Below are positions 25,150-36,748 of a stretch of 64,000 nt of DNA, piece by piece. Source of the stretch: an uncultured Bacteroidia bacterium (GTDB taxonomy: Bacteria > Bacteroidota > Bacteroidia > Bacteroidales > F082). Location of the stretch: contig CADCIH010000002.1 of NCBI GenBank assembly GCA_902801465.1, positions 78,851-142,850 of the forward strand, written 5' to 3'. Under the pieces are notes generated by a model. It worked only from the letters and a program-made list of their open reading frames with translations. It was not told the origin of the DNA and did not search any database. The first letter of the stretch is position 1; the number at the start of each line of letters is the position of its first letter. The translations under genes were made by a program, and so were the position numbers.

Positions 25150-26015
25150 AGCTTCACCGTTATTAATATGACCGCAATGATGGCGATTACCAGCCCGAGG
25201 TAATTCTTCCAGGTGAGCTTCTCCTTGAACAGAAGCCAGCCAGCAAGGGCCGAGAAACAAACCACTCCGATGTTATACACAGGGAACATCACCACGTTGT
25301 CGAACACCCGCATGGCCTGATAGATGCAACAGGTGGAGAAAAAGTTGACCGTACCCAGGGCCAAACCTCCAAGGGCGCTCTTCCACTGCCATTTGCTCTT
25401 CTTTGCTATCAAGTCGTAAGCCACCAATGCCACCCCAAACAGGAAGGAGATGAAATAGATGAAGGCGATCATGGGAATCGTGTCGCCAGAGGTGTTCCTC
25501 TGCTCGGTCATCTTCATCAGGACGTCGCCGATGCCGGTGCTCAAAAAGATGAAAACGGGTAGCAGAAGAAGGTATGTCGTCTTTGGGGCCTTTTCAGATC
25601 CCTTTTCTTTTCCACCAACGACCAAAAACAAGGCTACCAAAGCGAGAATGATGCCGATGCCGGCCGTAACCCCCAAGGCTTCCTTCAGGAAGATGATGCC
25701 GAACAGGGTGGGGATGACCACGGAGAGTTTGCTCGACAGCGAGGTGATGGTGACCCCGGAACGTTGGCTGGATTCAACAATGAGCACATAGGTGAGGATA
25801 AACCAAAAGCCCAAAATCAGGGTCAGTCCAAACCACGGCTGTGTGGTGGGCGCTACCCACGTGCCTTTTGATACGCTCATGAGAATTCCGATGATGGCCG
25901 AGGTGGCGTAGTTCCAGGTCAAAGCCTGGTGATTGTCGAGGTTGAACCGACCGAATATGCGCATGACCACGAAGACGGCGGTCGATAACAGGATGGCTAG
26001 AATCAAGTAAATCAT
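25146..26015 (-). CDS. EamA/DMT-superfamily transporter
   Basis: A 289-residue membrane protein with about ten hydrophobic helices in two repeated halves, the drug/metabolite transporter layout. The first half ends with IIFLKEAL and the second with WLLFKEKLTWKNYLGL, the repeated LxEx(L/I) segments of EamA domains. The substrate is unknown. The start at 26015 (MIYLILAILL) is chosen because the promoter element lies at 26022-26029, inside the longer frame. It diverges from prmC and overlaps yigZ. Confidence 0.85.
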   Translation of the reverse strand: MIYLILAILLSTAVFVVMRIFGRFNLDNHQALTWNYATSAIIGILMSVSKGTWVAPTTQPWFGLTLILGFWFILTYVLIVESSQRSGVTITSLSSKLSVVIPTLFGIIFLKEALGVTAGIGIILALVALFLVVGGKEKGSEKAPKTTYLLLLPVFIFLSTGIGDVLMKMTEQRNTSGDTIPMIAFIYFISFLFGVALVAYDLIAKKSKWQWKSALGGLALGTVNFFSTCCIYQAMRVFDNVVMFPVYNIGVVCFSALAGWLLFKEKLTWKNYLGLVIAIIAVILITVKL

Positions 26016-26021
26016 AATCTG

Positions 26022-26029
26022 CAAAATTA
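26022..26029 (-). promoter_or_regulatory. -7 element for EamA/yigZ
   Basis: TAATTTTG on the minus strand, only 7 bp from the ATG at 26015. Confidence 0.6.
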
Positions 26030-26042
26030 GGAAAGTTTTGAT

Positions 26043-26050
26043 TATCTTTG
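26043..26050 (+). promoter_or_regulatory. -7 element for prmC
   Basis: TATCTTTG, 5 bp before the ATG at 26055. Both divergent transcripts here look nearly leaderless. Confidence 0.6.
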
Positions 26051-26054
26051 CAAC

Positions 26055-26927
26055 ATGATAGGTTTTAATCTTAATAAGGTAAAAAGGCAATTCACCAAAA
26101 AGCTGGCGGAGCACTATCCCCAACGTGAGGCGGAACAACTGATGCGCATCCTGCTAGAGGACTTCATGGGCGTTGATGCGAAATGCATGCTGATGGAGCC
26201 GGATCTCCGTATCAACGAGGTCCAATACTCCATCTTGGATGATGCCGTGAAACAACTTCTGAAAGGCGTCCCCGTTCAATACGTCACCCGCAAGGCTTGG
26301 TTCGACGGACTGCTCTTCTATGTGGACAAGTCGGTGCTGATCCCACGTCCCGAGACCGAGGAGCTGGTCCAAAAGGTGGCAGCGACCTTGCCGAACGACA
26401 AGCCACTGCGTATCTGGGACATCGGAACGGGTTCGGGATGTATCGCCATCGCCCTGGCCAAACGCTTCCCCAAAGCGGAAGTCACGGCCTTCGACGTCTC
26501 CGAGAAAGCCCTTGCCGCTGCCAAGATGAATGTGATAATAAACGAGGTGCAGGTAGAACTCGTTTGCGACGATGTGCTGCATCCCCAATCGGACCGCTGG
26601 AGCCAACCGGTCGATATCGTGGTGAGCAATCCGCCCTACATCCGCGAGAGTGAGAAAGCTTCCATGGAACACAACGTCCTCGACTACGAGCCGCACCAGG
26701 CGCTCTTCGTCCCCGATGAGGACCCGCTGCTGTTTTACCGACAGATTCTAACCCTCGTCAAGCCCCAGTTGACACCCGGAGGCTCCGTGTGGTTCGAAAT
26801 CAATGAGGCTATGGGGGAGGAGATGGTCAAACTTGTTCAGGAAAAGGATCTCGAGGCAAGGCTTTATGGAGATTTTGCTGGGAAGACGAGATTCTGCCAG
26901 GCATCAATAAAAAAGCCCCGCGTCTGA
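26055..26927 (+). CDS. prmC: Peptide chain release factor N5-glutamine methyltransferase
   Basis: A 290-residue Rossmann-fold methyltransferase that methylates the Gln of the GGQ motif of RF1/RF2, increasing termination efficiency. The N-terminal helical domain carries the SVLIPRPETEELV motif. The SAM-binding site is WDIGTGSGCIAIALAK and the catalytic NPPY is in VVSNPPYIRESE. The stop codon falls inside the terminator hairpin (26909-26940). Confidence 0.94.
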   Translation: MIGFNLNKVKRQFTKKLAEHYPQREAEQLMRILLEDFMGVDAKCMLMEPDLRINEVQYSILDDAVKQLLKGVPVQYVTRKAWFDGLLFYVDKSVLIPRPETEELVQKVAATLPNDKPLRIWDIGTGSGCIAIALAKRFPKAEVTAFDVSEKALAAAKMNVIINEVQVELVCDDVLHPQSDRWSQPVDIVVSNPPYIRESEKASMEHNVLDYEPHQALFVPDEDPLLFYRQILTLVKPQLTPGGSVWFEINEAMGEEMVKLVQEKDLEARLYGDFAGKTRFCQASIKKPRV

Positions 26928-26940
26928 GCGAGGCTTTTTT
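26909..26940. terminator. Bidirectional terminator between prmC and the subtilase
   Basis: AAAAAGCC-CGC / GCG-GGCTTTTT with a 6-nt loop and one mismatch. It has T-tracts on both strands and separates two convergent genes. Confidence 0.8.
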
Positions 26941-26941
26941 G

Positions 26942-29473
26942 TTATCGGGAAACCTTTCTGGTTACAATCCCTTGGTCTGTCAACAACCTGACCACATAAA
27001 CCCCTTCGGGGAAACGCTCCAGAATGGCCTTTGAATCATCTTTGTCAATACTGGCATCGTAAACCACCTGTCCCAAAGTATTGATGATGGTGATCCTCTT
27101 GATTCCACTGATCTCGGTGTTTTCGTCAACGGCCATCACCGTCTTGTCGAGGCAGTCAGACCATGCAATGGTCAATCCTTCGTCGTTGCTGATACCATAT
27201 TTATATTGTCCTATTGGCAACGCATCCCAACCGTTGTCGACATATTGGGCGTTGGCCACCTTCTCGGCGATGAGCTCGCAATTGCTTCCATCGCAGTTGG
27301 CGCGATACACACTGAAGGGGTTGCCAACGGTGATGTCGTCAATATAGAAAGCATTGTCATATTCGCCCTCGGCCAGCTGGTTGACGTATTTCCATTGCAG
27401 TTGGTGGCTGCCTGGATTCAGCACGAAAGAATACCGTGTCCACGGCACCTCGTCCTTGATGGTCTCACCCTGTTGCACGTTGTCGATGAGGAAACCGCCT
27501 CCGTTGAGTGGGAAGCAGCTGATGTGTGCCATGTAGCTGATGACGCAGGTGACAGGGACGTTGACGCCCAGGCTAAGGCTGCTTGTGGAGAACATGCTCG
27601 TGTTGGTGGACTTGGCGCAATACACCCCCTCGCCGGGGTTGTCGGTGGTGATCACCCAAGGGCTGGATGCGTCGTTGAACCACATGTTCTGGTAAAAGTC
27701 GCCCGACTCGAAGCCATCGACGATGCTGTTGGGCATGTTCCAGGAGAGACTCACCCTCTGGTTGTTGATGACCTCCGCCTCAATGTCCACCGTTTTCTCG
27801 ATGACGAGGTAGTTGGAAGGCAAGGAGATGAGACCCTCGTTGAAAACGGCCGTGACATAATAGGTGTAGGTGCCGCCATAGTTCAAATGGTCGGTATATT
27901 GTGTTGAAGTGAGGTTGTTGGCGATGCGCAGACCGTCGCGATAGACCTCGTATGACACTGCAGTAGCGGAAGCCTCCCAGCTCAGATCGACGTATTCGCC
28001 GTCGAAGTCGGCGGTGAGTTGGGTGGGTCCATGGTAAAACAGGGCGTTGACAGCCGCCAAGGCGTCGATGCGTCCCGATCCCGTGGTGTTGTTCTTCTTG
28101 TAATTGCCGATCTTCACTGCTGTGAGTTCGATGATGGAGTCGAGTTGGGCGGGGGTCAACGTGGGATCAGCCTCCAGAAGAAGAGCCATCACGCCGGCGG
28201 TGCAAGGTGTCGCCATCGAGGTGCCGTCGTAAGCCACGTAGTTGGTGGTATTGGGAAAACCGAGAGAGGTGATGTTGGAGCCTGGCGCCGAGATGTCGGG
28301 ACGGATCAAGCCGGGCATGTCGGGGTTGCCGACTTCGTAAGGATAGTCGTTATAATCGCCAATCATGTCGCCCTCTGCCCAAGTTACAGGTCCCACAGAA
28401 GAGAACCCACTGTGCTTGTCGTTGGAATCAGTGGCGCCAACACTCACCACAGCGGTGTGGCCTCCGTGAAGGGTTTGGTCGGGATGGAACCAAGGCGGGG
28501 GACAGTTGCCGGGTGACTCAATGTTGTAAGGCTTCGGGACGGAGTATTGTAAGTCACCGTCGTTGCCTGCCGCGACCGCGGCCACCACACCGGCGTCGAG
28601 CACGGTCTCGTATAACTGACGGTGCAGGGCATAGCCGCCGATGCCTTGGTCGCCGAAAGAACAGCTTAAGATGTCGGCACCATGGGCCAAGGCGAACTCG
28701 ATACCTTCAATGATTTGCGCATCGTCGCCAAAACCGGTCTCGTCCAATATCTTCACTGCCATGATCTTGGCACCGGGAGCGATACCCGTCTGGATGCCGG
28801 CATTGCCCTGTCCGGCCACGATGCCGGCGCAGTGGGTGCCGTGGCAGTAGTCGTCCATGGGGTCGTCGTCGTGATTCATGACATCGTAGCCGTGGTGCGG
28901 AAACTCAGGACCGCCGTCCCACATGCTGTTGGCGATGTCGACATGCTCATAGTTCACACCTGAGTCGAGGACGGCCACGACGACGCCGTTGCCGGTATAG
29001 CCTGTGGAGCCGTTGTAACTCCATACGGCAGGCGCGTTCACCTTGTCAACATGCCAGGCGTTGTCTTTCGACTCCAAAGGATACGATTTCTCGTTCTCTG
29101 GAATCATCCTTCTTCTCTCGTCACGATACACCAAAGCCACATCGCGGCGGGCCTCCAAGAGGGCGATGGCCTCGTCGGTGGCCATGCAGCTGAAGCCGTT
29201 GACGGCCCAGAAAGGATGGATGTCCTGAACGTCCCCGCCAAGGTGGCGGGTAAAGTCAAGCACTTCTGCCTGTGATGCCTCGCAGAAAGCTCGGTGGTCG
29301 TTGATAACAAAATCGCGTCGCTGGGCCTTGTCCATGAACTGCGTCTTGCGGCCCAATTCGACGTTGTCGTACTGTTGTCCCATCATTACAATCACATGAC
29401 GGTACTCTCTGTTCTGCCCATGGATGAAACTGAAGCAGAACACTAAAACCAAAATCAAAATAGTTTTTTTCAT
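26942..29473 (-). CDS. S8 subtilisin-like protease with type IX sorting domain
   Basis: 843 residues from the ATG at 29473 (MKKTILILVLVFCFSFIHGQ signal peptide). The longer frame runs back through rnpB and is rejected. The catalytic triad is visible: Asp in VVAVLDSGVNYEH, His in DDYCHGTHCAGIVAG and Ser in DGTSMATPCTAGVMALLL. Fibronectin-III-like and beta-sandwich modules follow. The last ~75 residues (LGQVVYDAS ... FPEGVYVVRLLTDQGIVTRKVSR) form a Por/type IX secretion sorting domain, so the protease should be exported through T9SS and displayed or released. Its promoter sits beside a heptad repeat. Confidence 0.92.
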   Translation of the reverse strand: MKKTILILVLVFCFSFIHGQNREYRHVIVMMGQQYDNVELGRKTQFMDKAQRRDFVINDHRAFCEASQAEVLDFTRHLGGDVQDIHPFWAVNGFSCMATDEAIALLEARRDVALVYRDERRRMIPENEKSYPLESKDNAWHVDKVNAPAVWSYNGSTGYTGNGVVVAVLDSGVNYEHVDIANSMWDGGPEFPHHGYDVMNHDDDPMDDYCHGTHCAGIVAGQGNAGIQTGIAPGAKIMAVKILDETGFGDDAQIIEGIEFALAHGADILSCSFGDQGIGGYALHRQLYETVLDAGVVAAVAAGNDGDLQYSVPKPYNIESPGNCPPPWFHPDQTLHGGHTAVVSVGATDSNDKHSGFSSVGPVTWAEGDMIGDYNDYPYEVGNPDMPGLIRPDISAPGSNITSLGFPNTTNYVAYDGTSMATPCTAGVMALLLEADPTLTPAQLDSIIELTAVKIGNYKKNNTTGSGRIDALAAVNALFYHGPTQLTADFDGEYVDLSWEASATAVSYEVYRDGLRIANNLTSTQYTDHLNYGGTYTYYVTAVFNEGLISLPSNYLVIEKTVDIEAEVINNQRVSLSWNMPNSIVDGFESGDFYQNMWFNDASSPWVITTDNPGEGVYCAKSTNTSMFSTSSLSLGVNVPVTCVISYMAHISCFPLNGGGFLIDNVQQGETIKDEVPWTRYSFVLNPGSHQLQWKYVNQLAEGEYDNAFYIDDITVGNPFSVYRANCDGSNCELIAEKVANAQYVDNGWDALPIGQYKYGISNDEGLTIAWSDCLDKTVMAVDENTEISGIKRITIINTLGQVVYDASIDKDDSKAILERFPEGVYVVRLLTDQGIVTRKVSR

Positions 29474-29493
29474 AAAAAAGTCATAAAGTGTCG

Positions 29494-29501
29494 CAAAATT
29501 A
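29494..29501 (-). promoter_or_regulatory. -7 element for the subtilase
   Basis: TAATTTTG on the minus strand, 21 bp from the ATG. Confidence 0.6.
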
Positions 29502-29505
29502 CAAA

Positions 29506-29533
29506 ATTCAGCATTTCTAATTCCGCATTCCGC
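29506..29533. repeat. 7-nt tandem repeat, family C, between divergent promoters
   Basis: ATTCAGC, ATTTCTA, ATTCCGC and ATTCCGC fill the space between the subtilase and rnpB -7 elements, where both -33 regions should be. Confidence 0.8.
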
Positions 29534-29542
29534 AATATTTTG

Positions 29543-29550
29543 TACCTTTG
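29543..29550 (+). promoter_or_regulatory. -7 element for rnpB
   Basis: TACCTTTG, ending 5 bp before the predicted RNA 5' end. Confidence 0.7.
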
Positions 29551-29554
29551 CGGC

Positions 29555-29926
29555 GGCGATGAGAGAAGACTGTCGCGGGTCGGGAAAGCCGGCGCGAGGA
29601 AAGTCGGGACAGCACAGAGCACCGTACTTCCTAACGGGAAGGTGTCCGCAAGGGCAACAGCAAGTGCCGCAGAAAATATACCGCCCCACAAGGGTAAGGG
29701 TGAAAACGCGAGGCAAGAGCTCACGCGACGGGTGGTGACACTCCGCCGAGGTAAACCTTACGGGCTGCAAGTCCAAGTATAGAGGCAAGGGCCGCTTCGG
29801 CGGCCGAACGGGCTGCTCGTCCGTCGCCTCAGGGTAGGGCGCTTGAGCCTGTGGGTGACCGCAGGTCTAGAGAAATGACAGTCGCCCCGAAAGGGGAACA
29901 GAATCCCGCTTACCACTCTCATCGCC
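29555..29926 (+). ncRNA. rnpB: RNase P RNA, bacterial class A
   Basis: About 372 nt. The ends pair as P1 (GGCGATGAGAG at 29555-29565 with CTCTCATCGCC at 29916-29926). Conserved core sequences are present: GAGGAAAGTC near 29597, ACAGNAA-type CAACAGCAAG, and the 3' AGAGAAATGACAGTCGCC followed by ACAGAATCCCGCTTA. It forms the catalytic part of RNase P, which trims tRNA 5' leaders. A T-rich stretch follows; exact ends are uncertain by a few bases. Confidence 0.96.
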
Positions 29927-29972
29927 TTTTATAATAAAAAGCGCGTATGCACGTTATACTTTTTAAGTTATT

Positions 29973-32900
29973 ATGCTTACCATGAGAATACGTCTTTTTC
30001 TACTCACCGTGACGCTATCGTGCCTAAGCTCCATGCTCATGGCCCAAAAAACAGTCTCACAATACGACCCCGAAGCCCTCTACAGCCAAGGCTTGATCCT
30101 CTACCAAAATGGCGAATATGGCGCTGCCATCGAGTCGTTCGGCCAATACCTCACTGCCATCGGTGACGCCAAACTCCAAAAATCGGTCGATGCCCAATAC
30201 TATATCGCCGTCAGTGCCCTCTATGCAGGTCGTGGCGACGCCGAAGCCAAAATAAAAGCCTTTGTAGCCGACAACCCGGGCAGCACCTGGGCCAACCACG
30301 CCAACTTCCTCTATGCCAACGTGCTTCTCAACAAAAGGAAATACCTCGAGGCACTCGCACTGTATGAACAGGTGCCTACGGCATCCCTCACCCAGGTGGA
30401 GACACAACAGCTGCAGTTCAACATGGGCTATGCCTATTTCCAACTGGAGGATTACGACAAAGCCCAGCCTTTGCTGCAAGGCCTCGCCCTCAACGAAGGC
30501 AAATACCAACAGGATGCGAGGTACTACTACGCTCACATCCAATATCTCAAAGACAATTATCAAGAGGCAGCACTCCATTTCAGTCAAGTGAAAGACCACC
30601 CCCTCTACGGTAAGGCGGCACAGTCCAGCCTCTTGCAGATCAACTACCAACAAGGCGATTACGATGCCGTGGTGCGCGATGGCTCCGACGTGGTGCGTAA
30701 CGCCGACAAAAAATACCAAGGGGAACTGTCACTGCTCGTCGCCGATGCCTATTACCAACTGAAAAACTATGAGAAAGCGGGCGCCTATTATACCTTCTGC
30801 ATCAAAAACCATGTCCGCTCCATGACCCGTGAGGCATATTACCAGATGGGCGTGTGCCGAATGAAGAAGAACGACCTGAGCGGCGCCATCACCGACCTGC
30901 AGAAGGCAGCTTCCGACAAGGACTCCATAGGACAATACGCCTCGTACTACCTGGCTTCATGCTATGCCGACACCGACCAGCCAAAATATGCCCGAAACGC
31001 TTTTTATACTGCCTATTCAGCCGGTTTCGACCGGGCCATCAGCGAGGACGCCCTGTTCAACTACGCCCGCCTGAGCCTCATCCCAGGTGCCGACCCCTTC
31101 AACGAAGCCGTCTCCCATCTGGATGCCTTCGTGGCCAACAACCCGCAGTCGACCCGCCGCTCCGAAGCCGAGGAACTGGCCGTGTATCTGCTGCTTAATG
31201 CACAACATAACGACGAAGCTCTGACCCGCCTCGAGAAGATGCGCCAAAAAAGCGATGAACTCAACACGGCGTACGACGAACTGCTCTACGCCACAGGCAT
31301 CGACCACTACCAAAACCGCGAATACGACAAGGCACAAGCCTGCTTCTCCAAGATACTGAAAGGCAAACAGTCGTCAGCCCGCAAGTCGGAAGCTACCTAC
31401 TGGCTCGCCGAGTCGGCATACGCCGCCAACGACTTCAGTACCGCCGAACGCTACTTCAAACAAGTGAAAAACAGCCTTTCGGCAAACAATGAACTAGCCA
31501 TCATGGCAGAATACGGACTGGGCTATATCAACTACCAGAAACCCAACTACGAGGAGGCAGTGAGATGCTTCCGTAACTTCATCCAACGATGCGACGACCG
31601 TAAGGCCGACCTCAAGAGCGACGCCTACATCCGCCTCGGCGACTGCTTCTTTGTGGATCGGAGCTACGACCAAGCCATCAACTATTACGACCTGGCCACT
31701 CGCATCAGCCGCCGCAATGCCGACTACGCCCTCTTCCAACAAGGCCTGTGCTATGGCGCCAAAGGCAAGTCGAACCAAAAGATCGACATGATGGAGACCC
31801 TGGTGAGGACCTATCCCTCCACCAACTATTACGACCGTGCCCTGTTCGAGATCGGCAATACCCACCTCGTGTATGGCGACAAACGAGCTGCTATCGCCGC
31901 CTTCAACCGTCTCGTCAAAGAACGCCCGCGTTCGTCCTACACCCGCCAGGCACTCATGAAAGTGGGCATGATCTATTACAACAACAACCAATACGACCTG
32001 GCACTCACCAACCTCAAGACCCTTATCCAGAACTATCCCAACACCGATGAATCCCGTGAGGCAATGTCAATTGTTCGCAATATTTATATGGAACAAAACA
32101 ACCTGAACGACTATTTCAGCTATGTGGAGTCGTCGGGCTCGGGACAGGTGAAGGTGACCCAACAGGACTCGCTGGCATTCGCCAACGCCGAAAACTTCTT
32201 CCTCGACGGTCGTTACCAAGACGCCGAGAAGGCCTTGAAATACTACTTCGAGCAGTTCCCTAACGGCGGCTATACCTTGAAAGCCCGCCATTATGCCGCC
32301 GAATGTGCAGAGAAAGTAGGCACGGAAGAGGAGGTGAAGACACATCTGACGTATATCGTCAACCAACCCGACAACGATTACACCGACGATGCCTTGCTCA
32401 AGTTGGCCCGCATCGAATACGATCATGGCAATTACGACAAGGCAAGCCAATACTACGGACGCCTGGCCAACATCACTGAGAAGCCGCTCCGTCGTCTGGA
32501 AGCCCTCGAAGGCAGCATGAAGAGCTATTTCTTCCTGAACAACTACGACAAGGCCATCGAGATGGGGGAGACCCTGAGCCACTCGAACGACCTGACCGCC
32601 GAACAGACCAACCAGGTGAATCATATCGTGGGTAAGTCGCACTTCATGAAAGGCAACTACAGCACAGCGCTTCAGTGGCTCGACCGTAGCGCCCAAGCCG
32701 ATGTGTCGGTCTATGGCGCCGAGAGTGCATATTATGCCGCCTGCGCCGCCTTCAAGCTCAACAACCTCGACGATGCCGAGAGCCGCGTGTTCAACATCTC
32801 CGACCGTTTCGGCTCGCACGAATACTGGGTTGCCAAGTCGTTCATCCTGCTGGCCGACGTGTATGTGGCCAAAGACAATGTATTCCAAGCCCGGGAGACC

Positions 32901-32981
32901 CTCCGTAGTGTCATCGATAATTGCTCTATCGCCGAACTCAGAAACGAAGCCCAAACCCATCTCAATCAAATCAAAGAATGA
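29973..32981 (+). CDS. Large tetratricopeptide-repeat protein, exported
   Basis: 1002 residues: a signal peptide (LFLLTVTLSCLSSMLMAQ) then TPR-type helical repeats almost end to end, with recurring A/Y-x2-G-x3-Y...A phrases such as YFQLEDYDKAQPLLQ, AYYQLKNYEKAGAYY and GYINYQKPNYEEAVRCF. It probably acts in the periplasm as a scaffold or binding protein. It overlaps the following outer-membrane beta-barrel gene by 4 bp (ATGA), so the two likely work together. The second ATG at 29982 is an alternative start. Confidence 0.85.
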   Translation: MLTMRIRLFLLTVTLSCLSSMLMAQKTVSQYDPEALYSQGLILYQNGEYGAAIESFGQYLTAIGDAKLQKSVDAQYYIAVSALYAGRGDAEAKIKAFVADNPGSTWANHANFLYANVLLNKRKYLEALALYEQVPTASLTQVETQQLQFNMGYAYFQLEDYDKAQPLLQGLALNEGKYQQDARYYYAHIQYLKDNYQEAALHFSQVKDHPLYGKAAQSSLLQINYQQGDYDAVVRDGSDVVRNADKKYQGELSLLVADAYYQLKNYEKAGAYYTFCIKNHVRSMTREAYYQMGVCRMKKNDLSGAITDLQKAASDKDSIGQYASYYLASCYADTDQPKYARNAFYTAYSAGFDRAISEDALFNYARLSLIPGADPFNEAVSHLDAFVANNPQSTRRSEAEELAVYLLLNAQHNDEALTRLEKMRQKSDELNTAYDELLYATGIDHYQNREYDKAQACFSKILKGKQSSARKSEATYWLAESAYAANDFSTAERYFKQVKNSLSANNELAIMAEYGLGYINYQKPNYEEAVRCFRNFIQRCDDRKADLKSDAYIRLGDCFFVDRSYDQAINYYDLATRISRRNADYALFQQGLCYGAKGKSNQKIDMMETLVRTYPSTNYYDRALFEIGNTHLVYGDKRAAIAAFNRLVKERPRSSYTRQALMKVGMIYYNNNQYDLALTNLKTLIQNYPNTDESREAMSIVRNIYMEQNNLNDYFSYVESSGSGQVKVTQQDSLAFANAENFFLDGRYQDAEKALKYYFEQFPNGGYTLKARHYAAECAEKVGTEEEVKTHLTYIVNQPDNDYTDDALLKLARIEYDHGNYDKASQYYGRLANITEKPLRRLEALEGSMKSYFFLNNYDKAIEMGETLSHSNDLTAEQTNQVNHIVGKSHFMKGNYSTALQWLDRSAQADVSVYGAESAYYAACAAFKLNNLDDAESRVFNISDRFGSHEYWVAKSFILLADVYVAKDNVFQARETLRSVIDNCSIAELRNEAQTHLNQIKE

Positions 32982-34639
32982 TGAATACCAGATATATATT
33001 CCTAGCCGCAGCGCTGTTCTTTTGCGTCAGCGCGTTTGCCCAACACAACGAGGAAGTCACCATCGAGGGCACCTATCGCCCCAAGGTCAACAAGGTGGAT
33101 AAGATTCTGATGCAGGCCGAGACCCCGCAACAGCATTTCGAGATGCCCGGCACAGAGATCAGGGTACTCGACATCGAACATCGTTTTCCCCTCCAACTTG
33201 AGAAACTGAGCGCTGTGAATTACAATGGTAAGAACGGACAGAACCCTGTGCCCGTCAAGAACTTCCTGATGGCCGGCTTCGGAACGCGCATCTCCCCGGT
33301 GTTTCTCTATAAGCACAACTCCAACCTGACCAAAAATGTGGGTCTGGGAGTGGGCATCAAGCATTATTCCTCATGGCTCGACATGGAGGAATATGCACCT
33401 TCGAGCTTCATGAACAACGCCTTCGATATCGGACTCACCAGCAGCAAGTACAAGAACGTCCAGATGGGCGGCAAGGTATATTACAAGAACGACATGGTTC
33501 ATTACCGTGAGGGTAACAAACAGGTCTATAACACCATCGGCGGACATTTCGGATTGACTCCCACTTCGACGCGTACGGGCGAGGTGAGCCACCAACTTGG
33601 TGTGGATTATCATTACACTTTCGACAACACTTATGCAAGAGAGCATTTTGTAAAAGCGGATTATGGTCTTGGCTATACCCAAAGTTGGTGGGGCGACAAG
33701 AGCCATCCCCAGAAAATCGGTGTGGATGTCGGAGGTCAATACGAATTTTTTAGGGATAATCTTTATCTGTTGAAAGTCAATCCTTATTTTGAAATGGGTG
33801 ATGAGTTCTACAAACTCCATTTGGGCGTTCGCCTGGATGGCGTGAACCGTGTTCAGAATGGGGATCAATTCCTGGCAGTGCGCCCCGATGTCAGCGGGAG
33901 CCTGTATGTGCTGAACAAGAAGTTGGAATTCTACGCCGGCTTGAATGGGGGTAGAAAGTTGACGACTTATAGCGACCTCATCACCGAGAATCCCTTTGTG
34001 GGGAACGAATGCTCTATGTTGGCGCAAAACGTCAAGCTCGGCTTCGATGGCGGTGTGCGGACCAATATCGCTGAAGTGGTCGACCTGCATTTGGGCGTGC
34101 GTTATCGCCATACCGACAACGACCCGTTCTTTGTGCACGATAGGAGCGTCCCTGAATGGCAAGGGTTTCCCAATAAGTATGATGTGGTTTATGATGAAAC
34201 CCAGTTGGTGAGCGTGCTGGCTGATATGCGCGTGAAACTGCGTAACGGTTTCACGGCGGATATGGGCTTCGCCTACAACAATTACAAGATGACTGTCTCG
34301 GAATATCCCTGGCATCGTCCCAAGATGGAAGGCAAGCTGAAACTGACCTACGATGTCAACGAAAAACTGGCGTTCAACACCACTTTCCTCTATATGGGTG
34401 AACGCTACAACAAGGTTTGGAACAATGGCCCCTATTGGATGACCAAATATCCGCCCCAGTATGATGTGGTAAAACTGAAGGATGTCTACGATCTCAGCCT
34501 GGGTGCCGACTACCGTTTCAACGACCAGCTTTCGGTGTTCGCCAAGCTCGACAATTTGCTCAACCAGAAGTACCAACTTTACTATGGTTATCCGGTGGGT
34601 GGAATCCAGTTTTTCGCAGGCTTGAAGATGACTTTCTGA
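32978..34639 (+). CDS. Outer-membrane beta-barrel protein (TonB-receptor-like)
   Basis: 553 residues from the ATG at 32978, overlapping the TPR gene stop. It has a signal peptide (FLAAALFFCVSAFAQ) and then a short N-terminal segment (EEVTIEGTYRPKVNKVDKI). Many alternating amphipathic strands follow, ending in the beta-signal-like FFAGLKMTF with a terminal Phe, typical of barrels inserted by BamA. Near the end, LSVFAKLDNLLNQKYQLYYGYPVGGIQF matches the last strands of TonB-dependent receptors, but there is no plug domain. Probably a partner of the TPR protein; the cargo is unknown. Confidence 0.8.
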   Translation: MMNTRYIFLAAALFFCVSAFAQHNEEVTIEGTYRPKVNKVDKILMQAETPQQHFEMPGTEIRVLDIEHRFPLQLEKLSAVNYNGKNGQNPVPVKNFLMAGFGTRISPVFLYKHNSNLTKNVGLGVGIKHYSSWLDMEEYAPSSFMNNAFDIGLTSSKYKNVQMGGKVYYKNDMVHYREGNKQVYNTIGGHFGLTPTSTRTGEVSHQLGVDYHYTFDNTYAREHFVKADYGLGYTQSWWGDKSHPQKIGVDVGGQYEFFRDNLYLLKVNPYFEMGDEFYKLHLGVRLDGVNRVQNGDQFLAVRPDVSGSLYVLNKKLEFYAGLNGGRKLTTYSDLITENPFVGNECSMLAQNVKLGFDGGVRTNIAEVVDLHLGVRYRHTDNDPFFVHDRSVPEWQGFPNKYDVVYDETQLVSVLADMRVKLRNGFTADMGFAYNNYKMTVSEYPWHRPKMEGKLKLTYDVNEKLAFNTTFLYMGERYNKVWNNGPYWMTKYPPQYDVVKLKDVYDLSLGADYRFNDQLSVFAKLDNLLNQKYQLYYGYPVGGIQFFAGLKMTF

Positions 34640-34710
34640 CCAGCGGAAAAACACGAAAAAAAACCAAAAAAATCTTCAAAAAAAGCGCTTGGTTTTTCAG
34701 ATTTTTTTCG

Positions 34711-34718
34711 TACTTTTG
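34711..34718 (+). promoter_or_regulatory. -7 element for gyrB
   Basis: TACTTTTG, 33 bp before the ATG at 34752. Confidence 0.65.
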
Positions 34719-34733
34719 TCTTTTAATGTTTAA

Positions 34734-36728
<1,995 letters not shown>

Positions 36729-36748
36729 CCCTATAAAACAATTAAGAT

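Noticed and set aside
29474-29788. N-terminal extension of the subtilase frame
   Set aside because: It runs through the RNase P RNA gene on the opposite strand. The signal peptide starts at 29473 behind a promoter.
33371-34654. Minus-strand open frame of 427 codons
   Set aside because: It is antisense to the outer-membrane barrel gene, which has a signal peptide and terminal beta-signal.
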